From NCBI RefSeq assembly GCF_964355755.1, contig NC_092673.1, forward strand, positions 24,805,001 to 24,869,000: a stretch of DNA of 64,000 nucleotides, in the 5' to 3' direction. The position numbers and the translations under genes are program-made. Below are positions 1-13,410 of the stretch, one piece after another. The first letter of the stretch is position 1. Each line of letters begins with the position of its first letter. The notes under the pieces were generated by a model, which saw only the letters and a program-made list of their open reading frames with translations, did no database searches and was not told the DNA's origin. This DNA is from Antedon mediterranea. Lineage: Eukaryota > Echinodermata > Crinoidea > Comatulida > Antedonidae.

Positions 1-3000
1 CCCGGTCCATGCCGTTTAGCTGTCATTTTACTCCATTTTAAAACGTTACTACAATTTAACGTTTTAAAAATAAAAAATGCAATATAAACGTATGATATAA
101 TAGGGCTATAATTACGTTATAAACGGCATGGACCGGGATGACGATACATGGGTTGGGGCGAGTAGGGTCCAGTCATTTAAGAAAAATACATCTTACCCCG
201 GTCCATGCCGTCTAGCTGTCATTTTACGCCATTTTAAAACGTGACTACAATTTAAGGTTTTCATAAAAAATGCAATATAAACGTATGATTTATAGGGCTA
301 TAATTACGTTATAAACGGCATGGACCGGGAAGACGATACACGGGGTTGGGGCAAGTAGGGTCCAGTCAATTCAGAAAAATACCACTTGCCCCGGTCCATG
401 CCGTCTAGCTATCATTTTACGCAATTTTAAAACATTAATACAATTTAACGTCTTTTTTTATAAAAAATGCAATATAACCGAATAATTTATAGGGCTATAA
501 TTACGTTATAAACGGCATGGACCGGGATAACGATACATCGATTGGGGCTAGTAGGGTCCAGTCGTTTCAGAAATATACCACTTGTCCCTGTCCATGCCGT
601 CTAGCTGCCATTTTACGCCATTTTAAAACGTTACCACAATTTAAGTTTTTTTTAAATAAAAAATGCAATATAACCGTATGATTTATAGGGCTATAATTAC
701 GTTATAAACGGCATGGACCGGGATGACCATACATGGGTTGGGGCTAGTAGGGTCCTGTCGTTTCAGAAAAATACCACTTGCCCCGGTCCATGCCGTCTAG
801 CTGCCATTTTACGCCATTTCAAAACGTTACCGGTACTACAATTTAATTTTTTTTTAAATACAAAATGCAATATAACCGAATGATTATAGGGCTATAATTA
901 CGTTATAAACGGCATAGACCGGGATGACGATACATGGGTTGAGGCTAGTAGGGTCCAGTAGTTTCAGAAAAATACCACTTGACCCGGTCCATGCCGTTTA
1001 GCTGCCATTTCACGCCATTTTAAAACCTTACTACAATTTAAACGTTTTTATAAAAAATGCAATATAACCTGATGAAATATAGGGCTATAATTACGTTATA
1101 AACGGCATGGACCGGGATGACGATACATGGGTTGGGGCGAGTAGGGTCCAGTCATTTAAGAAAAATACCTCTTACCCCGGTCCATGCCGTCTAGCTGTCA
1201 TTTTACGCCATTTTAAAACGTTACTACAATTTAAGGTTTTCATAAAAAATGCAATGTAAACATATGATTTATAGGGCTATAATTACGTTATAAACGGCAT
1301 GGACCGGGATGACGATACATGGGTTGGGGCAAGTAGGGTCCAGTCAATTCAGAAAAATACCACTTGCCCCGGTCCATGCCGTCTAGCTATCATTTTACGC
1401 CATTTTAAAACGTTACTACAATTTAACGTGTTTTTTTTATAAAAAATGCCATATAACCGAATGATTTATAGGTCTATAATTACGTTATAAACGGCATGGA
1501 CCGGGATGACGATACATGGGTTGGGGCAAGTAGGGTCCAGTCAATTCAGAAAAATACCACTTGCCCCGGTCCATGCCGTCTAGCTATCATTTTACGCCAT
1601 TTTAAAACGTTACTACAATTTAACGTTTTTTTTTATAAAAAATGCAATATAACCGAATGATTTATAGGTCTATAATTACGTTATAAACGGCATGGACCGA
1701 GATGACGATACATGGGTTGGTGCGATTAGGATCCAGTCATTATAAAAAAGTACCACTTGCCCCGGTCCATACCGTCTAGCTGCCATTTTACGCCATTTTA
1801 AAATGTTACTACAATTTAAGTTTTTTTTTTATAAAAAATGCAATATAACCGGAAGATATATAGGGCTATAATTACGTTATAAACGGCATGGACCGGGATG
1901 ACGATACATGGGTTGGGGCTAGTAGGTTCCTGTCGTTTCAGAAAAATACAACTTGCCCCGGTCCATGCCGTCTAGCTGCCATTTTACGCCATTTTAAAAC
2001 GTTACTACAATTTAAGTTTTTTTTAAATGAAAAATAGAATATAACCGGATGACATATAGGGCTATAATTACGTTATAAACGGCATGGACCGGGATGACGA
2101 TACATGGGTTGGGGCGAGTAGGCTCCAGTCATTTCAGAAAAATACCACTTGCCCCGGTCCATGCCGTCTAGCTATCATTTAACGCCATTATAAAACGTTA
2201 CTAAAATTTAACGTTTTTTTTATAAAAAATGCAATATAACCGATTGATTTATAGGGCTATAATTATTTTTTATACGGCATGGACCGGGATGACGATACAT
2301 GGGTTGGGGCGAGTAGGGTCCAGTCATTGCATAACAATACCACTTTTCCCGGTCCATGCCGTCTAGCTGTCGTTTTACGCCATTTTAAAACGTTACCGGT
2401 ACTACAATTTAATTTTTTAAAATAAAAAATGCAATATAACCGAATGATTTATAAGGCTATAATTAAGTTATAAACGGCATGGACTGGGATGACGATACAT
2501 GGGTTGGGGCTAGTAGGGTCCAGTAGTTTCAGAAAAATACCTCTTACCCCGGTCCATGCAGTCTAGCTGTCATTTTACGCCATTTTAAAACCTTACTACA
2601 ATTTAACGTTTTTATAAAAAATGCAATATAACCGGATGATATAATTATAGGGCTATAATTACGTTATAGACGGCATGGACCGGGATGACGATACATGGGT
2701 TGGGACGAGTAGGGTCCAGTCATTTCAAAAAAATACCTCTTACCCCGGTCCATGCAGTCTAGCTGTCATTTTACGCCATTTTAAAACGTTACTACAATTT
2801 AACGATTTTTAAATTAAAAAATGCAATATAAACATATGATTTACAGGGCTATAATTACGTTATAAACGGCATGGACAGGGATGACGATACCTGGGTTGGG
2901 GCAAGTAGGGTCCAGTCAATTCAGAAAAATACCACTTGCCCCGGTCCATGCCGTCTAGCTATCATTTTACGCCATTTTAAAACGTTACTACAATTTAACG

Positions 3001-4412
3001 TTTTTTAAAATAAAAAATGCAACATAACCGGATGATATATAGGGCTATAATTACGTTATAAACGGCATGGACCAGGATGACGATACATGGGTTGGTGCGA
3101 GTAGGGTCCAGTCATTATAGAAAAGTACCACTTGCCCCGGTCCATGCCGTCTAGCTTTCATTTTACGCCATTTTAAAAGGTTACTACAATTTAAGGTTTT
3201 TAAAAATAAAAAATGCACTAAAAACGTATGATTTATAGGGCTATAATTACGTTATAAACGGCATGGACCGGGATGACGATGCATGGGTTGGGACGAGTAG
3301 GGTCTAGTAATTTCGGAAAAATACCACTTGCCCCGGTCCATGCCGTTTAGCTGTCATTTTACTCCATTTTAAAACGTTACTACAATTTAACGTTTTAAAA
3401 ATAAAAAATGCAATATAAACGCATGATATAATAGGGCTATAATTACGTTATAAACGGCATGGACCGGGATGACGATACATGGGTTGGGGCAAGTAGGGTT
3501 CAGTCATTTAAGAAAAATACATCTTACCCCGGTCCATGCCGTCTAGCTGTCATTTTACGCCATTTTAAAACGTGACTACAATTTAAGGTTTTCATAAAAA
3601 ATGCAATATAAACGTATGATTTATAGGGCTATAATTACGTTATAAACGGCATGGACCGGGAAGACGATACACGGGGTTGGGGCAAGTAGGGTCCAGTCAA
3701 TTCAGAAAAATACCACTTGCCCCGGTCCATGCCGTCTAGCTGCCATTTTACGCAATTTTAAAACATTAATACAATTTAACGTCTTTTTTTATAAAAAGTG
3801 CAATATAACCGAATGATTTATAGGGCTATAATTACGTTATAAACGGCATGGACCGGGATAACGATACATGGATTGGGGCTAGTAGGGTCCAGTCGTTTCA
3901 GAAAAATACCACTTGCCCCGGTCCATGCCGTCTAGCTGCGATTTTACGACATTTTAAAACGTTACTACAATTTAACGTTTTTATAAAAAATGCAATATAA
4001 ACGGATGATATATAGGGCTATAATTACGTTATAAACGGCATGGACCGGGATGACGATACATGGGTTGGGGCGAGAAGGGTCCAGTCATTATAGAAAAAGA
4101 CCACTTGCCCCTGTCCATACCGTCTAGCTGCCATTATACGACATTTTAAAACGTTACTACAATTTAAGTTTTTTTAAATAAAAAATGCAATATAACCAAA
4201 TGATTTATAGGGATATAATTACGTTATAAACGGCATGGACCGGGATGACGATACATGGGTTGGGGCGAGTAGGGTCCAGTCATTTCAGAAAAATTCCACT
4301 TGCCCCGGTCCATGCCGTCTAGCTGTCAATTTACGCCATTTTAAAACGTTACTACAATTTAAGGTTTTCATAAAAAATGCAATGTAAACGTATGATTTAT
4401 AGGGCTATAATT
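1..4412 (+). repeat. Satellite array, ~195-bp units, forward arm
   Basis: About 22 head-to-tail units of roughly 193-196 bp (unit starts at 1, 197, 390, 586, 782 and so on). Each unit contains a perfect 15-bp inverted pair, CCCGGTCCATGCCGT and its reverse complement, enclosing about 130 bp. A spacer of about 65 bp (ATGACGATACATGGGTTGGG...) leads to the next unit. Diagnostic variants, for example the CGGGGTTGGGG variant near 331 and 3661 and the opening unit at 1 and 3332, recur with an offset of about 3.33 kb, so 17 units form a partial higher-order repeat. The array runs off the left edge. No coding sequence is supported. Confidence 0.95.
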
Positions 4413-7400
4413 GTAGTAACGTTTTAATATGGCGTAAAATGATAGCTAGACGGCATGGACCGGGGCATGTGGTATTTTTCTGAATTGACTGGACCCTACT
4501 TGCCCCAACCCATGTATCGTCATCCCGGTCCATGCCGTTTATAACGTAATTATAGCCCTATATATCATCCGGTTATATTGCATTTTTTATAAAAACGTTA
4601 AATTGTAGTAAGGTTTTAAAATGGCGTGAAATGGCAGCCAGACGGCATGGACCGGGGCAAGTGGTATATTTCTGAAACGACTGGACCCTACTAGCCCCAA
4701 CCCATGTATCGTCATCCCGGTCCATGCCGTTTATAACGTAATTATACCCCTATAAATCATTCGGTTATATTGCATTTTGTATTTAAAAAAATTAAATTGT
4801 AGTACCGGTAACGTTTTAAAATGGCTTAAAATGACAGCTAGACGGCATGAACCGGAGCAAGTGGTATTTTTCTGAAATGACTGGACCCTACTCGCCCCAA
4901 CCCATGTATCGTCATCCCGGTCCATGCCGTTTATAACGTAATTATAGCCCTATATATCATCCGGTTATATTGCATTTTTTATAAAAAAAAAAAAAAATTA
5001 AATTGTAGTAACGTTAAAAATGGCGTAAAATGATAGCTAGACGACATGGACCGGGGCAAGTGGTATTTTTCTGAATTGACTGGACCCTACTTGCCCAACC
5101 CATGTATCGTCATCCCGGTCCATGCCGTTTATAACGTAATTATAGCCTATACATCATACGTTTACATTGCATTTTTATGAAAACCTTAAATTGTAGTAAC
5201 GTTTTAAAATGGCGTAAAATGACAGCTAGACGGCATGGACCGGGGTAAGAGGTATATTTCTGAAATGACTGGACCCTACTGGCCCCAACCTATGTATCGT
5301 TATCCTGGTCCATGCCGTTTATAACGTAATTTTAGCCCTATAAATCATACGTTTACATTGCATTTTTTATGAAAACGTTAATTTGTAGTAACGTTTTAAA
5401 ATGGCGTAAAATGACAGCTAGATGGCATGGACCGGGGTAAGAGGTATTTTTCTTAAATGACTGGACCCTACTCGCCCCAACCCATGTATCGTCATCCCGG
5501 TCCATGCCGTTTATAACGTAATTATAGCCCTATATTTCATCCGGTTATATTGCATTTTTTATAAAAACGTTAAATTGTAGTAAGGTTTTAAAATGGCGTG
5601 AAATGGCAGCTAGACGGCCTGGACCGGGTCAAGTGGTATTTTTCTGAAACTACTGGACCCTACTAGCCCCAACCAATGTATCGTCATCCCGGTCCATGCC
5701 GTTTATAACGTAATTATAGCCCTATACATCATACGTTTACATTGCATTTTTTATGAAAACCTTAAATTGTAGTAACGTTTTAAAATGGCGTAAAATGACA
5801 GCTAGACGGCATGGACCGGGGCAAGTCGTATTTTTCTGAAATGACTGGACCCTACTCGCCCAAACCCATGTATCGTCATCCCGGTCCATGCCGTTTATAA
5901 CGTAATTATAGCCCTATTATATCATGCGTTTATATTGCATTTTTTATTTTAAAAACGTTAAATTGTAGTAACGTTTTAAAATGGCGTAAAATGACAGCTA
6001 GACGGCATGGACCGGGGCAAGTGGTATTTTTCTGAATTGACTGGACACTACTTGCCCCAACCCATGTATCTTCATCCCGGTCCATGCCGTTTATAACGTA
6101 ATTATAGCCCTATAAATCATACGTTTACATTGCATTTTTTATGAAAACCTTAAATTGTAGTAACGTTTTAAAATGGCGTAAATTGACAGCTAGACGGCAT
6201 GGACCGGGGCAAGTGGTATTTTTCTGAAATGACTGGACCCTACTCGCCCCAACCCATGTATCGTCATCCCGGTCCATGCCGTTTATAACGTAATTATATC
6301 CCTATAAATCATTTGGTTATATTGCATTTTTTATTTAAAAAAACTTAAATTGTAGTAACATTTTAAAATGTCGTATAATGACAGCTAGACGGCATGGACC
6401 GGGGCAAGTCGTATTTTTCTGAAATGACTGGACCCTACTCGCCCCAACCCATGTATCGTCATCCCGGTCCATGCCGTTTATAACGTAATTATAGCCCTAT
6501 TATATCATGCGTTTATATTGCATTTTTTATTTTAAAAACGTTAAATTGTAGTAACGTTTTAAAATGGCGTAAAATGACAGCTAGACGGCATGGACTGGGG
6601 AAAGTGGTATTTTTCTGAAACGAATGGACCATACTTGCCCCAACCCATGTCTCGTCATCCCGGTCCATGCCGTTTATAACGTAATTTTAGCCTTATAAAT
6701 CATTCGGTTATATTGTATTTTTTATTTAAAAAAACGTAAATTTTAGTAACGTTTTAAAATGGCGTAAAATGACAGCTAGACGGCATGGACCGGGGCAAGT
6801 GGTATTTTTCTGAAATGACTGGACCCTACTCGCCCCAACCCATGTATCGTCATCCCGGTCCATGCCGTTTATAACGTAATTATATCCCTATAAATCATTC
6901 GGTTATATTGCATTTTTTATTTAAAAAAACTTAAATTGTAGTAACGTTTTAAAATGTCGTAAAATGACAGCTAGACGGCATGGACCGGGGCAAGTCGTAT
7001 TTTTCTGAAATGACTGGACCCTACTCGCCCCAACCCATGTATCGTCATCCCGGTCCATGCCGTTTATAACGTAATTATAGCCCTATAAATCATTCGGTTA
7101 TATTGCATTTTTTATTTAAAAAAAACCCGTTAAATTGTAGTAACGTTTTAAAATGGCGTAAAATGGCAGCTAGACGTCATGGACCGGGGCAAGAAGTATG
7201 TTTCTGTAATGACTGGACCCTACTCGCCCCAACCCATGTATCGTCATCCCGGTCCATGCCGTTTATAACGTAATTATAGCCCTATATATCATCCGGTTAT
7301 ATTGAATTTTTTATTTAAAAAAACGTAAATTTTAGTAACGTTTTAAAATGGCGTAAAATGACAGCTTGACGGCATGGACCGGAGCAAGTGGTATTTTTCT

Positions 7401-8447
7401 GAAACAACTGGACCAGACTAGCCCCAACCCATGTATATTCATCCCGGTCCATGCCGTTTATAACGTAATCATAGCCCTATAAATCATACGTTTACATTGC
7501 ATTTTTTATAAAAACCTTAAATTGTAGTAACGTTTTAAAATGGCGTAAAATGACAGCTAGACGGCATGGACCGGGGCAAGTGGTATTTTTCTGAATTGAC
7601 TGGACCCTACTTGCCCCAACCCATGTATCGTCATCCCGGTCCATGCCGTTTATAACGTAATTATAGCCTATACATCATACGTTTACATTGCATTTTTATG
7701 AAAACCTTAAATTGTAGTAACGTTTTAAAATGGCGTAAAATGACAGCTAGACGGCATGGACCGGGGTAAGAGGTATATTTCTGACATGACTGGACCCTAC
7801 TGGCCCCAACCCATGTATCGTTATCCCGGTCCATGCCGTTTATAACGTCATTTTAGCCCTATAAATCATACGTTTACATTGCATTTTTTATGAAAACGTT
7901 AATTTGTAGTAACGTTTTAAAATGGCGTAAAATGACAGCTAGATGGCAAGGACCGGGGTAAGAGGTATTTTTCTTAAATGACTGGACCTTACTCGCCCCA
8001 ACCCATGTATCGTCATCCCGGTCCATGCCGTTTATAACGTAATTATAGCCCTATATTTCATCCGGTTATATTGCATTTTTTATAAAAACGTTAAATTGTA
8101 GTAAGGTTTTAAAATGGCGTGAAATGGCAGCTAGACGGCCTGGACCGGGTCAAATGGTATTTTTCTGAAACTACTGGACCCTACTAGCCCCAACCAATGT
8201 ATCGTCATCCCGGTCCATGCCGTTTATAACGTAATTATAGCCCTATACATCATACGTTTACATTGCATTTTTTATGAAAACCTTAAATTGTAGTAACGTT
8301 TTAAAATGGCGTAAAATGACAGCTAGACGGCATGGACCGGGGTAAGAGGTATTTTTCTGAAATGACTGGACCCTACTCGCCCCAACCCATGTATCGTCAT
8401 ACCGGCCCATGCCGTTTATAACGAAGTTATAGCCCTACTATAAATCA
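4413..8447 (-). repeat. Satellite array, same units, reversed arm
   Basis: About 21 units of the same family as 1-4412, all in reverse complement. The join at 4409-4412 shows no spacer: forward sequence ending GGGCTATAATT passes straight into reversed sequence starting AATTGTAGTAACG, sharing only AATT. Here another higher-order period of about 2.52 kb is seen: the variants at about 5245-5310 recur at about 7768-7830, and those at about 5670 recur at about 8190. The array decays into unique sequence at about 8440. The single ORF of 64 codons inside it (4731-4925) is a by-product of the repeat. Confidence 0.95.
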
Positions 8448-9097
8448 TAGCCCTAGTTAATCTAAGCCGTAAGTATAAAATCATTTAATTAAAATATTAC
8501 ACATATTGCGCCCCATACATGTGAATGTGAATGTCGAATAAGGATCCAACTTCACAAAAAAAATTGAATATCGAATAAGGAATAAGTAACCAACTTCACG
8601 CCGGTCCAAAGCTTGCCGGGCAGCGAACCACCAATTCCACATGTTACTCGAAAATTCGGAGTATTTCCATGAATTGAATTATAATGCCTTAGCAAATAGG
8701 GTAGCAAATACTGTACCTACTTCAGTTTACTGGCACCAACTTATCGCTTTTTTTCGGACTGCAACAAACATGTGTCATTATTATTGTCTGTCGTATTACT
8801 GTTGGTCCAGACGTTTTACAGATTTGCTTTAACCACCATGGAGGTTTATACCTCCATGCTTTAACGTTGAGCAGTATAATGACCTTATACATTCTGGGTA
8901 AAAGGCCAGCGATAAATTTTTGGTTATAGTTGAAAAACAACACTGTGTGTGGTCGATGACCTAGCTCCCGGCGGGATCATGGCCAACGGTTTTTTAAAGT
9001 AATCATTCAAAATCTAGAGTTTGTAAGTAAAAGACACCTTTCATCGCAATTTATATATTAAATGCTTCAATGGGCCTAGTAAGATTAGTCTAATATA
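8448..9097. other. Unique DNA between satellite and exon-like segment
   Basis: Low-complexity AT-rich start, then unique sequence. Two partial copies of a short motif (GAATAAGG...CCAACTTCAC) lie at 8536-8600. The ORFs of 63 and 73 codons on opposite strands at 8641-8943 overlap each other and show no recognisable motif. I see no supported gene. Confidence 0.5.
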
Positions 9098-9838
9098 ATG
9101 TCGAAGGAAGACGCTTTGTTGAAGATCCGAGAAATAGATGAAGAAATGGTCAACATTTTAACAGGTTCGTAGGCCTAATAATTATATTTTAATCTGCCAG
9201 CAGTCTAGGCCTTGCCTGGCCCTAGCCTAGGCTCCTTCCTAGTTAGTAATACTGTAGGCCTGGAACTAGTAGGTCTAGGCTAGCCTACTATGCCTGTACT
9301 GACGGACAGGTGTATAGGTTTAGCTTAGCATTTTAGTTCAGACATTGACAGAGGGGACAAATATTGTCGGACCTATTTCAGCTAGGTATAAGGAAGGCCT
9401 AATAATAGATAATACAATTATAATGTAACAGTTATTTTGTAATGTAGCCATGAAATATCTACGAAGGATTATACTGTATTATATACACATATTCCAATGA
9501 GAAATATGACATTTAAAAACACTTCTTTATATTTAATTAATTGTACACACTAAGTAATCCCCGAAGTGATCACATCGATATTGAAACTTTATGTTTTTAA
9601 CTCTAAATTTAAAAAAAACATACTAAAAAAACAAACAAAAAACATACGTACTGCATAACTAAAATTGTTATATTAAATTTCTTTTTAAAAAACTGTGTTA
9701 TTTACAATATCTTAAATTATTTGTTAGGTAATTGAAGAAGTTCGAAGGATACTAATTATTACTAGGCAAAGAGGAATGAAATACAAAAGAAAGCTTTTTA
9801 AAAAAGTGCTTAGCAAATTTTTCCAAAGAAGAGAATAA
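9098..9838 (+). other. Possible small two-exon gene or gene fragment
   Basis: An ATG at 9098 opens 22 charged, helix-like codons (MSKEDALLKIREIDEEMV...) ending at a donor-like ACAG|GTTCGT (exon to 9164). A second open segment from 9738 to a TAA at 9838 reads a basic stretch (EVRRILIITRQRGMKYK...). Joining at 9164/9738 keeps the frame (phase 1) and would give about 55 residues. The acceptor is weak, because the better TTGTTAG site 11 bases upstream would shift the frame. I do not recognise the product. It could be a decayed gene or transposon remnant. Confidence 0.2.
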
Positions 9839-10262
9839 TATAGTTTATTTTGGTATTTTAAAGAGAAACACCAGTCCTCCATCTGGTAAGTACAGTGTAT
9901 GTTTTTGTACTTTTATCTATTCATAAATAGTTTTATAATGGACCAATGGTAGTGAGGAAAATACGTGTACATATTGTGTACGTATTTTTAACAGCTTGGT
10001 TCGACTCAAGCTAGTGTCATGCACTCCTCCCTTTGACAACTAAAATTAAATAAATGACTTATGAATATTAATTTTTGACATATTAATGCTCTCCTGGCCA
10101 GCCCACCCTTTCCCCTTCCTTTTACATTGACCATCTACAAAACTGTAGGCTACATTATTAAAAATTTGAGCTACAGTATATCAAGTTTATGTCCATACAT
10201 TATTCCACTCATTTAAATAAATTTATATAATATAATGTTTTCAATTTGTTATTTTTGGTTAG

Positions 10263-10347
10263 GTTCAAAGATAACCCATATGTTGTCAAATCTGTCAAAC
10301 ATATTTGTTGGGAAAAACTCATCAAAAAAAGTCTGCCGACCTTGAAG
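10263..10347 (+). other. Exon-like open segment
   Basis: An acceptor-like TATTTTTGGTTAG is followed by 28 open codons (FKDNPYVVKSVKHICWEKLI...) and a donor-like AAG|GTATTT. Composition is protein-like, unlike the surrounding AT-rich DNA. If spliced to the next acceptor-like site at about 10902, translation would end after three residues (EHE, stop). No product is recognised and no start codon belongs to it with confidence. It may be part of the same unit as the segments at 9098-9838. Confidence 0.2.
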
Positions 10348-11514
10348 GTATTTAGTGTTTTTTAAAATTTAAAATACAAGTAACATTATGTACATTAAAA
10401 AAAAATATCTTAAAGTGTTTTTTTAAAATAGCTTAAAATTCGAGGTAAATACTATGTTTACAATAATTTATTAAAATCAAACAATTAAACAAAATTTACA
10501 TTTAATTGTATGATTGTTATTATAAACATTGATACGGAATAAAAACATCAATCAGGATTGAGCACCGTTTTGCGTATTGTCTTCCTAAATAGTAATATTA
10601 AAAATAAATTTAGACCCTAATAATTTAACTAAAAATAATAGATACAGCCAGGCCTGTCTTTGGGATCGGTATAAACAGGGCAAAGTTTGTGATTAAAAAG
10701 TTCAAATGCATATTCCACCCACCCTTATGTCTTATAATGTAAAATTATTCTTACCACCGTTCTAATATTGCGTCATGTTTTTGTGTTTACCGCCCCAGAT
10801 ATAGGACTCTAAAACCACACCGTACCCAATTAGTTGATGATGTTACACATATTTTAAATACAGTAATAACTAAAACTATATTAATCTCTTTTCATTTTTA
10901 GGAACATGAATAAAGATCCAGAATCCTGGTCTTCACGCCGATCAGGTAATATGCCGGTATTGCTTTTGGACACAGAAATGGCCTACATTAAAGTTTAGCA
11001 AACAATTCTAACTACAAAGAAAGCAAAATTAGATGAGGCTCTAGTTACTCTCCTCTCCACTTTTTACCTTCTGGATTTCGATTATCCAAAATGAAAAGAA
11101 GTTGGCCTCACTATTCTTTAACAGTTAGTGATTTGTGATGAAAACACACCTGTACACTTGACAAAGGCTGTTGAATCATCATTAGTATACATTAATAAAT
11201 TTAAAGACACCTAATAGTTTAAAGCCCAGGTGCGGGAGAAGAATTTTACGAAATTTGTATTTTACCATTTTAATGTTTTTAAGTTTTCTTTTGATGGCAT
11301 TTTATTATTAATAAAAACAAGTTTGTTTTAAAGAAGTTGTATATATTATTGTACCTAATGTCATGTAAATTGTAGTTCTTAATGAAAATAACAGTATTGT
11401 TAATATTATGTTTTATAACATTCTTGAATTTATTTGTTTAAGTAAAATATTACTTAAAATGAGTATTCATTTATCGTTCTTAAAATAAATTTTTAATGAT
11501 TTATATTTTATAGA
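10348..11514. other. AT-rich intergenic DNA
   Basis: No supported gene. A short run of open codons near 10930-11010 (reading CRYCFWTQKW) has a stop just upstream in its own frame and is not called. The rest is AT-rich and without recognisable repeats. Confidence 0.4.
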
Positions 11515-11660
11515 ATTCTTGTTTCAAGCAATTTTTTTCCCAATATAAGTAAGAATTTACGAATTTTGATTTGATAGAATTCTTGTTTCAAGCAATACTT
11601 TTCTTTAAATAAGTAAACATTTACTGGTTTTTATTTGATAGACTTCTTGTTTACTTATTT
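11515..11660 (-). repeat. Reversed partial copies of the 63-bp satellite unit
   Basis: Two diverged copies of GAATTCTTGTTTCAAGCAA followed by an ATAAGTAA motif, which is the reverse complement of the unit making up the array from 11640 onward. The array therefore starts with inverted units, mirroring on a small scale what the 1-8447 block does. Confidence 0.7.
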
Positions 11661-13410
11661 TAAAAAAAGTTTTGCTTGAAACAAGAATTCTACAAATAAA
11701 AATCGGATCTTACTTATTTTAAGAAATATATTGCTTGAAACAAGAAAACTAAAAATATAAATCGGAATATTCTTACTTATTTTAAGAAAAATATTGCTTA
11801 AAACAAGAATTCTAAAAAATACAAACCGGAATATTCTTACTTATTTTAAGAAAAATATTGCTTGAAACAAGAATTCTACAAATAAAAATCGGAATATTCT
11901 TACTTATTTTAAGAAATATATTGCTTGAAACAAGAATTCAAAAAATACAAATCGGAATATTCTTACTTATTTTAAGAAAAATATTGCTTGAAACAAGAAT
12001 TCAAAAAATACAAATCGGAATATTCTTACTTATTTTAAGAAAAATATTGCTTGAAACAAGAATTCAAAAAATACAAATCGGATATTCTTACTTATTTTAA
12101 GAAATATATTGCTTGAAACAAGAATATTAAAATTAAAAATCGGAATATTCTTACTTATTTTAAGAAAAATATTGCTTAAAACAAGAATTCTAAAAAATAC
12201 AAATCGGAATATTCTTACTTATTTTAAGAAAAATATTGCTTGAAACAAGAATTCTACAAATAAAAATCGGAATATTCTTACTTATTTTAAGAAATATTTT
12301 GCTTGAAACAAGAATTCAAAAAATACAAATCGGAATATTCTTACTTATTTTAAGAAAAATATTGCTTGAAACAAGAATTCAAAAAATACAAATCGGAATA
12401 TTCTTACTTATTTTAAGAAAAATATTGCTTGAAACAAGAATTCAAAAAATAAAAATCGGAATATTCTTACTTATTTTAAGAAATATCTTGCTTGAAACAA
12501 GAATTCAAAAAAATACAAATCGGAATATTCTTACTTATTTTAAGAAATATATTGCTTGAAACAAGAATTCTATAAAATACAAATCGGATATTCTTACTTA
12601 TTTTAAGAAATATATTGCTTGAAACAAGAATATTAAAATTAAAAATCGGAATATTCTTACTTATTTTAAGAAAAATATTGCTTAAAACAAGAATTCTAAA
12701 AAATACAAATCGGAATATTCTTACTTATTTTAAGAAAAATATTGCTTGAAACAAGAATTCTACAAATAAAAATCGGAATATTCTTACTTATTTTAAGAAA
12801 TATTTTGCTTGAAACAAGAATTCAAAAAATACAAATCGGAATATTCTTACTTATTTTAAGAAAAATATTGCTTGAAACAAGAATTCAAAAAATACAAATC
12901 GGAATATTCTTACTTATTTTAAGAAAAATATTGCTTGAAACAAGAATTCAAAAAATAAAAATCGGAATATTCTTACTTATTTTAAGAAATATCTTGCTTG
13001 AAACAAGAATTCAAAAAAATACAAATCGGAATATTCTTACTTATTTTAAGAAATATATTGCTTGAAACAAGAATTCTATAAAATACAAATCGGAATATTC
13101 TTACTTATTTTAAGAAAAATATTGCTTGAAACAAGAATTCAAGAAATACAAATCGGAATATTCTTACTTATTTTAAGAAATATATTGCTTGAAACAAGAA
13201 TTCAAAAAAATACAAATCGGAATATTCTTACTTATTTTAAGAAATATATTGCTTGAAACAAGAATTCTATAAAATACAAATCGGAATATTCTTACTTATT
13301 TTAAGAAATATATTGCTTGAAACAAGAATACACAAAAATACAAATCGGAATATTCTTACTTATTTTAAGAAAAATATTGCTTGAAACAAGAATTCTATTT
13401 AAAAAAATCG
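11640..13410 (+). repeat. 63-bp tandem repeat array (~28 copies)
   Basis: Unit of about 63 bp reading roughly CTTGAAACAAGAATTCAAAA, a stretch ending AAATCGGAATATTC, then TTACTTATTTTAAGAAA. A block of eight units is duplicated almost perfectly with an offset of 506 bp (12120-12625 and 12626-13131). Because 63 is divisible by three, long apparent ORFs run through it (11858-12100, 12236-12559, 12742-13065, 13062-13256, 13317-13712) with a 21-residue repeat. Two of them encode identical 107-residue products. I read these as consequences of the repeat length, not genes. Confidence 0.9.

Noticed and set aside
1-8447. CRISPR-like array
   Set aside because: Units are about 195 bp with diverging bodies and no short unique spacers. 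This is animal satellite DNA.
12236-13065. Two identical 107-codon ORFs and neighbours
   Set aside because: They follow from the 63-bp repeat unit being divisible by three. There is no start context, domain or sign of selection.
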